Assembly: GCA_050873765.1 (NCBI GenBank)
Contig: JBNMJK010000071.1
Span: 1-11,824 of the forward strand
Direction of reading: 5' to 3'
From: Sodaliphilus sp050873765
GTDB taxonomy: Bacteria > Bacteroidota > Bacteroidia > Bacteroidales > Muribaculaceae
Length of the DNA stretch: 11,824 nt
Shown here: piece after piece, positions 8,321 through 11,824 of the stretch
Layout of the letters: each line of letters opens with the position of its first letter
Numbering within the stretch: the stretch's first letter is position 1
Made by a program: the position numbers and the translations under genes
The notes under the pieces: generated by a model
Database searches by the model: none
Told to the model about the DNA's origin: nothing
Seen by the model: only the letters and a program-made list of their open reading frames with translations

Positions 8321-8350
8321 CACGATATTAAAAATACCGATGACAGAAAA

Positions 8351-9244
8351 ATGAACCACAATTTTATTCGCTTATTTTTACTTTTTGCAGTCGCTCTTAT
8401 TTCTTTAACCACTTTTGCGCAAGACGATAACACCGACAACTGGCGCTCGAAGATGCCGGTCAGACGCTTGCATAAAAAGCCAGCCGTGATAGTGGTGGAC
8501 TCTACCGACAACACCACTTATTATCTTCAACCCCAAGACGAGAAGAGCACTGCCAAGCCCGACAAAAAGCGGATGAAAGAAGAGCAGGAGCAACAAGAGC
8601 GCATCGAAAAGTACCTTCAGCAGCGAGCAAAGGACGATCCTGAATTTGAGGAGGAAATGGAAGCGAGAAAGGCGCGGCGAGCAGCGGCTCAGGCTGAATT
8701 GGATTCACTTCTCGCCATTGAATACAATCTTGACAACTTGCAGTACGGCCCACAACCCTTGGAGTGGGTTGATGAGAAGATAGCTGAGTCAAAAAAGGAT
8801 TTGGAAGCATCGTTGCGTGTTACCTCCACGAGGGTGATGCCAAAAGATGTGACGATGGAAGTGACCACCAACGATACGTTCTTTTATTTTGATGTGATTG
8901 ATGGTAAGCCTCAGCCACTTCGTCTGCATGCCCAGTATTTTGCCGATGATCCTTTGCAGATAGAGAGTGTGAGATTTGTGGTGAATGGTTTTAGTTATTA
9001 TTTCACGCCAGCTAAATTGCCAAAAACAGGCAAGCTTGGCCCTCGCAGATATTGGGAAACGGTTGATGATGCCCTGACCGCATCTGATAAGGATTTGATT
9101 TATGCGCTGTCGCATGCCACTTGGGCGCGTGCTGTGTTTATTGGCTCAAAAGGATTCAGTCACGTTAAAAAAATTACTGACGAGCAAATAAAAGACTTCT
9201 ATGCCATATATGCCCTCTACCTAAAAATGGGCGGCAAATTCTAA
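8351..9244 (+). CDS. Secreted protein of unknown function with a charged coiled-coil segment
   Basis: I do not recognise this 297-residue protein. Residues 1-23 are a clear signal peptide ending in TTFA, followed by Gln24, so it is exported. There is no lipobox and no further membrane segment. Residues about 65-125 are very rich in Lys, Glu, Gln, Arg and Ala and look like a long helix or coiled coil. Residues about 165-297 look globular: beta-rich with many aromatics (FFYF 177-180, SYYF 215-218) and ending in a helical stretch (DFYAIYALYLKMGG). Only two Trp-bearing spots stand out outside this, W31 and W139. The ATG at 8351 is chosen because it starts the signal peptide and lies 30 nt after the promoter. 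The gene stands alone, divergent from purT and convergent with a winged-helix gene, so context gives no function. The tail could be an envelope-binding or stress-response domain, but that is a guess. Confidence 0.85.
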   Translation: MNHNFIRLFLLFAVALISLTTFAQDDNTDNWRSKMPVRRLHKKPAVIVVDSTDNTTYYLQPQDEKSTAKPDKKRMKEEQEQQERIEKYLQQRAKDDPEFEEEMEARKARRAAAQAELDSLLAIEYNLDNLQYGPQPLEWVDEKIAESKKDLEASLRVTSTRVMPKDVTMEVTTNDTFFYFDVIDGKPQPLRLHAQYFADDPLQIESVRFVVNGFSYYFTPAKLPKTGKLGPRRYWETVDDALTASDKDLIYALSHATWARAVFIGSKGFSHVKKITDEQIKDFYAIYALYLKMGGKF

Positions 9245-9328
9245 TCCATAAAATCAAAAAAATATCGTAGAAAAGAAGCAAGGCATAAAACTTCACTCCA
9301 AAGAGGAGCGCTGATAGTATTAGAAAAA

Positions 9329-9369
9329 ATAAAATGGGTAGCCTCTGATTTGCTGGCTATCCATTTTAT
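9329..9369. terminator. Bidirectional terminator between two convergent genes
   Basis: Bases 9329-9343 pair with 9355-9369 in a 15-bp stem (one G-T pair) with an 11-nt loop. The A-rich 5' flank and T-rich 3' arm let it work both ways. Read on the minus strand, the hairpin is followed by an especially long T-rich run (complement of 9321-9334). It ends the unknown secreted gene on the plus strand, 85 nt past its stop, and the winged-helix gene on the minus strand. Bases 9245-9328 hold nothing else I can name. Confidence 0.88.
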
Positions 9370-9409
9370 ACATTATGTGTTACACAAAGTTTATTTGCTT
9401 GTGAATGAA

Positions 9410-9613
9410 TTAGATGAGTGTAACTTCCACGTCTTTTTCCACTTCGGTTACGTTGACCTTACCTTCGCGAGCGAGCCAACCGATGGCTGCGTACACTTCT
9501 TTTTCTTTGAGTTTTGTGGTTTTCTTCAGACCTTTAACGGTTAAAGAGCTGTTGGCGTCGTTAAGTGCATTCCAAACAGCACCAGCCCACAATCCAATAG
9601 TTTCTACGTTCAT
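9410..9613 (-). CDS. Small winged helix-turn-helix protein (DUF2582-like)
   Basis: This is a 67-residue cytoplasmic protein. Its sequence, starting MNVETIGLWAGAVWNALN and continuing through TVKGLKKTTKLKEKEVYAAI to GWLAREGKVNV, matches what I remember of the small winged-helix DUF2582 family common in Bacteroidetes. The pattern reads as helix 1 (about 3-20), helix 2 (about 25-34), recognition helix (about 36-49) and a short beta wing (52-66). The family is thought to bind DNA or act as a small regulator, but I know of no established target. The gene has its own perfect promoter and a bidirectional terminator, so it is monocistronic. The strong promoter and compact layout suggest good expression. 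The ATG at 9613 matches the natural N-terminus. Confidence 0.85.
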   Translation of the reverse strand: MNVETIGLWAGAVWNALNDANSSLTVKGLKKTTKLKEKEVYAAIGWLAREGKVNVTEVEKDVEVTLI

Positions 9614-9654
9614 AATTAATTGATTTTGTTACTAAAAAGTTCTAAAAAACGGTG

Positions 9655-9686
9655 CAAAGTTAATCAACCGCAATTGTTTGTCCAAA
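9655..9686 (-). promoter_or_regulatory. Bacteroidetes-type promoter of the winged-helix gene
   Basis: On the minus strand TTTG (9686-9683), a 20-bp spacer and TAACTTTG (9662-9655) match the consensus perfectly. The leader to the ATG at 9613 is about 36-38 nt and AT-rich. Confidence 0.85.
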
Positions 9687-9746
9687 TTTTTAACCATTTA
9701 TTTATCAAACAATTAATCTACTGAGCTCTTGTTTTTACTTTTTAAT

Positions 9747-9899
9747 ATGCAGAATATCAGGCGGATAATGCGCTTTATAAAGCGTTTTTCATTTCTTGTG
9801 CGCACGCGCGCACGCAAGAGGTTGCAGAAATTTTTGTATGGCGGTGCAATGAATCTCAACGAGTCATTACTCTGTGGCAGGTGCGTGTGCCAGTTCTGA
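9747..9899 (+). CDS. Possible Arg-rich 50-residue small protein (unproven)
   Basis: An ATG at 9747 opens a 50-codon frame ending with TGA at 9897-9899, in the gap before rsgA. The N-terminal half is strikingly basic (MQNIRRIMRFIKRF, then VRTRARKRLQKF) and could form an amphipathic cationic helix. The tail has three Cys in CGRCVC. The ATG follows an AT-rich stretch, as usual for starts in this group. The nearest promoter-like element, TACTTTTT (9736-9743), is poor and too close to the ATG. Against it: no clear promoter, two strong DNA palindromes inside the frame that could produce the Arg codons by themselves, and no family I recognise. It could equally be chance. Confidence 0.2.
   Translation: MQNIRRIMRFIKRFSFLVRTRARKRLQKFLYGGAMNLNESLLCGRCVCQF
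9771..9789 (+). terminator. Orphan terminator-like perfect palindrome
   Basis: Bases 9771-9784 form a perfect 14-bp palindrome, CGCTTTATAAAGCG, which folds as a 5-bp stem with a TATA loop. Five Ts follow directly at 9785-9789. It has the form of a short intrinsic terminator on the plus strand, yet no plus-strand gene precedes it after the terminator at 9329-9369. It could end a small RNA starting at about 9690-9740, or be a DNA-binding site. Confidence 0.4.
9795..9818. other. GC-rich hairpin with an alternating pyrimidine-purine tract
   Basis: From 9797 to 9816 the sequence alternates strictly pyrimidine-purine for 20 bases, mostly CG and CA steps, inside an otherwise AT-rich gap. It also folds: TGCGC (9799-9803) pairs with GCGCA (9808-9812) around ACGC, and CTTG (9795-9798) with CAAG (9815-9818) across a 2-nt bulge. 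The first property favours left-handed (Z) DNA under negative supercoiling, the second a cruciform or RNA hairpin. There is no T run, so it is not a terminator. Confidence 0.6.
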
Positions 9900-9921
9900 A
9901 TTTGGATTATTGGTGAAATGA

Positions 9922-9951
9922 TGTGGAAAACATACTTTTTTATTAACTTTG
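9922..9951 (+). promoter_or_regulatory. Promoter of rsgA, almost touching the start codon
   Basis: TAACTTTG at 9944-9951 is a perfect -7 element. The upstream element is weak: TGTG at 9922-9925 with an 18-bp spacer. The ATG lies only 8 bases after the -7 element, so transcription should begin at about 9956-9959 and leave almost no leader. Confidence 0.7.
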
Positions 9952-9958
9952 CACTGTG

Positions 9959-10894
9959 ATGAAAGCGTTAGTGATAAAAAATACAGGAAGTTGGTACATA
10001 ACCAGAACCGATGAAGGAGAGGTGGTGAATTGTAAGATCAAAGGCAATCTTCGCTTAAAGGGTTTTCGGTGCACTAATCCTGTGGCGGTGGGAGATATGG
10101 TGGATATTGAAAAAAAGCCAGATGGCACAGCCTTTATTGTGAAGATTGAGCCGCGAAGCAACTATATCATTCGCCGCGCGAGCAACCTCTCTAAGGAGTT
10201 CCAGATTTTGGCGGCCAACATATCGCAGGCGGTGCTGGTGGTGACACTCGCCAATCCTGCTACGAATACCACTTTCGTGGATCGATTCCTTGCCACGGCA
10301 GAGGCTTATCGCGTGCCGGTGGTGATGGCCATCAATAAAATAGACCTTCTCACTGCCGACTACGACAAGCAGCTACTCGACTCTTTTGCCTACCTGTATG
10401 AGTGTATTGGCTATCCGGTTATAAAAATGTCAACGCTTTCGGGTGAAGGTATAGATGAACTGAAAGATATGCTTGCTGGTAAAACCACCCTCTTTAGTGG
10501 TAATTCAGGTGTTGGCAAAAGCTCACTGATCAATCTGCTTGTGCCAGAGGCACATTTGCGGGTGGGTGAGGTGTCGGAGGCTCACCACACAGGCATGCAC
10601 ACCACCACCTTTAGCGAGATGCTCGACTTGCCAGGAGGAGGCGCCATTATCGACACTCCTGGGGTGAAAGGCTTCGGCACTATCGACTTCGACAAGAGCG
10701 AAGTGGCTCACTATTTCCGTGAGATATTCAAAACATCGGAAGGCTGCCGGTTTGGCAATTGCACTCACACCCATGAACCTGGCTGTGCAGTGAGGAAGGC
10801 TGTGGAAGAATGTCGCATCAGTCAAAGCCGCTATGCCAGCTATTTGAGCATCATGGAGGACGGCGATGAAGGCAAGTATCGCAAGCCATTTTAA
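9959..10894 (+). CDS. rsgA: Ribosome small subunit-dependent GTPase A
   Basis: RsgA is a circularly permuted GTPase that checks late 30S subunit maturation and releases assembly factors. It is cytoplasmic. The 311-residue protein has an N-terminal OB fold (about 1-68), then GTPase motifs in permuted order: G4 NKID (126-129), G1 GNSGVGKSS (181-189), the switch Thr run TTT (215-217) and G3 DTPG (232-235). The C-terminal zinc site has the family spacing C263-x4-C268-x-H270-x5-C276. The opening MKALVIKNTGSWY matches the conserved family N-terminus as I remember it from Bacteroidales RsgA, so I take the ATG at 9959. An in-frame GTG at 9956 would add one residue only. The start lies 8 bases after the -7 promoter element, which implies leaderless or nearly leaderless translation. 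The gene is followed by a weak terminator and then the coiled-coil-zapA unit. Confidence 0.96.
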   Translation: MKALVIKNTGSWYITRTDEGEVVNCKIKGNLRLKGFRCTNPVAVGDMVDIEKKPDGTAFIVKIEPRSNYIIRRASNLSKEFQILAANISQAVLVVTLANPATNTTFVDRFLATAEAYRVPVVMAINKIDLLTADYDKQLLDSFAYLYECIGYPVIKMSTLSGEGIDELKDMLAGKTTLFSGNSGVGKSSLINLLVPEAHLRVGEVSEAHHTGMHTTTFSEMLDLPGGGAIIDTPGVKGFGTIDFDKSEVAHYFREIFKTSEGCRFGNCTHTHEPGCAVRKAVEECRISQSRYASYLSIMEDGDEGKYRKPF

Positions 10895-10926
10895 TTTCCA
10901 CCCAGCTAAAAACATGGCAAAACGCT

Positions 10927-10954
10927 AAAAAAGGCACATCTGCCCATTATTTTT
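10927..10954 (+). terminator. Weak terminator candidate after rsgA
   Basis: An A run (10927-10932) precedes GGCA (10933-10936), a CATC loop and TGCC (10941-10944), followed by the T-rich stretch 10947-10954. The GC stem is only 4 bp, extended by A-T pairs across a 2-nt bulge. It may be leaky, allowing read-through into the next unit. Confidence 0.35.
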
Positions 10955-10967
10955 CCCCTCAGGTATA

Positions 10968-10998
10968 GTTGATTATTTGCGAGAAATTGTTAATTTTG
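10968..10998 (+). promoter_or_regulatory. Promoter of the coiled-coil-zapA unit
   Basis: TAATTTTG at 10991-10998 is a perfect -7 element. The upstream element is imperfect: GTTG at 10968-10971 with a 19-bp spacer. It lies inside a longer open frame that begins with TTG at 10977, which rules out that start and favours the ATG at 11016. Confidence 0.65.
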
Positions 10999-11015
10999 TA
11001 GAAAAATGGAGTATT

Positions 11016-11309
11016 ATGGCTTCGGAACTACAAGAAACTCTTGCGCGGATTGTCACCAAAAGTAAAGTTTTGGTAGATAAATACCATGTGCTTAATGCTG
11101 AAAAAGAGCGTCTTGAAGAAGATTTGGCTGAGCTTCGGAAAGAGGTGGATTTCTTGAAAAAGGAAAATGAGCAACTGAAGACCAGCAACCATTACCTCAC
11201 CATCGCGCGCCATTTCGTGCCTGACAGTGAGAAATCGGCTGAAGCCAGAAAAATGATTTCCTCGTTAGTGCGGGATATCGACAAATGCATCTCTCAATTA
11301 AATGAATGA
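11016..11309 (+). CDS. Small coiled-coil protein upstream of zapA (unknown, possibly divisome)
   Basis: The 97-residue cytoplasmic protein has no signal peptide. Residues about 12-57 form a strong Leu/Lys/Glu heptad coiled coil (around VLVDKYHVLNAEKERLEEDL and LRKEVDFLKKENEQLK). A linker (58-75, with HFVPD) and a second, shorter amphipathic helix (76-97) follow. It overlaps zapA by 8 nt, so translation of the two is probably coupled. ZapA partners with the small coiled-coil protein ZapB in gammaproteobacteria. By size, fold and context this protein could play a comparable role, but I see no sequence evidence of ZapB homology. The ATG at 11016 is chosen because the promoter covers the upstream TTG start. 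It appears to be a conserved neighbour of zapA in this order, which is recollection and not verified. Confidence 0.85.
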   Translation: MASELQETLARIVTKSKVLVDKYHVLNAEKERLEEDLAELRKEVDFLKKENEQLKTSNHYLTIARHFVPDSEKSAEARKMISSLVRDIDKCISQLNE

Positions 11310-11613
11310 TGCTATGCCAACTATAGATAAAAAACAAAATATCAATATTCGTATTGCTGACGTTAAGCCATTTGCCCTTAGCATACCAGCCGACGACGAG
11401 GCCCTTTACAGGGAATCGGAAAAGCTCGTGAACACGCTCTGGAACAAGTGGATGGCTCGATTCAAGGGTACTGACACTTCGGAAGAGGTGATGGCGAAAG
11501 TGGCTTTCCAGTTTGCCAGGCTATATTCACAGGCTTATCGCGACAACAAGGCAACAAACGAATTACTCACAGAATTCGAGAAAGAACTCGATGAAATTGT
11601 GGTGAAGATATGA
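11302..11613 (+). CDS. zapA: Cell division protein ZapA
   Basis: ZapA binds FtsZ and bundles its filaments at the division site. At 103 residues the length fits. The N-terminal INIRIADVKPFALSIPADDE is the typical short beta-strand FtsZ-binding domain of ZapA. The segment LYRESEKLVNTLWNKW leads into the long dimerising helix (about 55-100), ending LTEFEKELDEIVVKI. The start at 11302 overlaps the upstream coiled-coil gene in an ATGAATGA junction; the next in-frame ATG at 11314 would shorten the protein by four residues and leave a 4-nt gap. I cannot decide between them from sequence. The gap to the next gene likely encodes 6S RNA. Confidence 0.85.
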   Translation: MNDAMPTIDKKQNINIRIADVKPFALSIPADDEALYRESEKLVNTLWNKWMARFKGTDTSEEVMAKVAFQFARLYSQAYRDNKATNELLTEFEKELDEIVVKI

Positions 11614-11758
11614 AATACTGCGGAGAGGCTGAAATGCTGGTTTTTGCCGCTTTTTAGCAAATCTCTATGTGAAATTGTTTATAAGGTTCCTGCACTTCTC
11701 TTCAAGCGCTTTGTGCCGTTTGCGCACCGCTGGCTCTTGTTAGGGATAGTGCTTTTTT
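11614..11758 (+). ncRNA. ssrS: Probable 6S RNA (Bacteroidales-1 type) between zapA and rny
   Basis: The zapA to RNase Y gap is where I recall 6S RNA being annotated in Bacteroidales; in E. coli ssrS also lies just after zapA. The sequence can form a broken long-range closing stem: TACTG (11616-11620) with TAGTG (11747-11751), and GAGAG (11623-11627) with CTCTT (11734-11738), each including two or one G-U pairs. Internal arms include TTTGC/GCAAA around 11645-11663 and GTGC/GCAC around 11713-11727. A T run at 11753-11758 marks a plausible 3' end. 6S RNA mimics an open promoter and sequesters RNA polymerase in slow growth. I see no clear promoter for it, so it may be processed from the zapA transcript. 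The limits are approximate and no covariance test was possible. Confidence 0.45.
11724..11758 (+). terminator. Terminator hairpin at the end of the zapA / 6S region
   Basis: GCAC (11724-11727) pairs with GTGC (11749-11752), and inside CTCT (11734-11737) pairs with AGGG (11742-11745) around TGTT. Six Ts follow at 11753-11758. The stem is interrupted, and its 3' arm overlaps the arm used in the putative 6S closing stem, so the two folds compete. Confidence 0.5.
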
Positions 11759-11794
11759 ATTAATATATAAAATTATTTTTTTACACATTCCGTT

Positions 11795-11824
11795 ATGGAT
11801 TACATAGTATTGACTGTATTGGTC
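11795..11824 (+). CDS. rny: Start of a probable ribonuclease Y gene (truncated by window end)
   Basis: Only ten codons are present, encoding MDYIVLTVLV. This is a hydrophobic start as expected for the N-terminal membrane anchor of RNase Y, the membrane-bound endonuclease that starts mRNA decay. The assignment leans on position: zapA, a probable 6S RNA, then rny is an order I recall from Bacteroidales. The AT-rich leader (11759-11794) has no Shine-Dalgarno. Any other membrane protein would also fit the ten residues. Confidence 0.45.
   Translation, partial: MDYIVLTVLV

Noticed and set aside
8318..8350. TTG start extending the secreted unknown protein by 11 residues
   Set aside because: The TTG lies inside the -7 promoter element (8313-8320), so it would not be in the mRNA. 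The ATG at 8351 begins a proper signal peptide.
9350..9623. Plus-strand frames of 64 and 69 codons across the winged-helix gene
   Set aside because: They are antisense to a compact gene with its own promoter, terminator and recognisable fold, and have no promoter of their own.
10977..11015. TTG start extending the coiled-coil protein by 13 residues
   Set aside because: The promoter -7 element at 10991-10998 lies within that extension. The ATG at 11016 is downstream of the expected transcription start.
1..11824. CRISPR arrays, tRNA or rRNA genes, insertion sequences, prophage or defence genes
   Set aside because: I saw no regularly spaced repeats, no tRNA-like folds, no transposase or integrase motifs and no compositional break. 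All long genes are housekeeping or ordinary exported proteins.

Overview
The window looks like an ordinary chromosomal segment of a Bacteroidales bacterium; a gut Muribaculaceae or Prevotellaceae lineage is my guess. Three things point there. The promoters match the Bacteroidetes primary sigma factor consensus (TTTG about 20 bp before TAnnTTTG), the gene starts lack Shine-Dalgarno sequences, and the gene families are typical of the group: a GH3/serine-hydrolase fusion, a TlpA-like protein, and zapA beside what looks like rny. I see no rRNA, tRNA, insertion sequence, integrase, phage gene or CRISPR array, and composition is even throughout.

Layout. Bases 1-1025 hold the 3' two thirds of gpmI (glycolysis), closed by a strong terminator. 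Bases 1244-5772 are a two-gene unit of secreted hydrolases: a UshA-like 5'-nucleotidase, then a 998-residue NagZ-like GH3 plus beta-lactamase-fold protein. A terminator and a good promoter separate this from a secreted TlpA-like thioredoxin protein (5912-6898). That gene converges on purT (7002-8195, minus strand) across a shared hairpin. purT is divergent from a secreted protein of unknown function (8351-9244); their promoters lie back to back around a short inverted repeat. The unknown gene converges on a small winged-helix gene (9410-9613, minus strand) across a bidirectional terminator.

Bases 9614-9958 contain the winged-helix gene's promoter, then about 270 bp with no recognised gene. 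That stretch has a terminator-like perfect palindrome, a 20-nt alternating pyrimidine-purine tract and an unproven Arg-rich 50-codon ORF. rsgA (9959-10894) follows from a promoter so close that its mRNA should be leaderless or nearly so. The right end is a likely cell-division/RNA-metabolism cluster: a 97-residue coiled-coil protein, zapA overlapping it, a roughly 145-nt gap that probably encodes 6S RNA, and the first ten codons of a probable rny.

Functional view. Most genes are housekeeping: central carbon (gpmI), purine synthesis (purT), ribosome maturation (rsgA) and division (zapA). The secreted group probably works in the periplasm on nucleotides, cell-wall or glycan fragments, and disulfides. 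I found no clear new multi-gene system. The items most worth a second look are the 9690-9900 intergenic structures, the near-leaderless rsgA start, the zapA-adjacent coiled-coil gene and putative 6S RNA, the altered YxN motif of the fusion hydrolase, and the secreted orphan protein.
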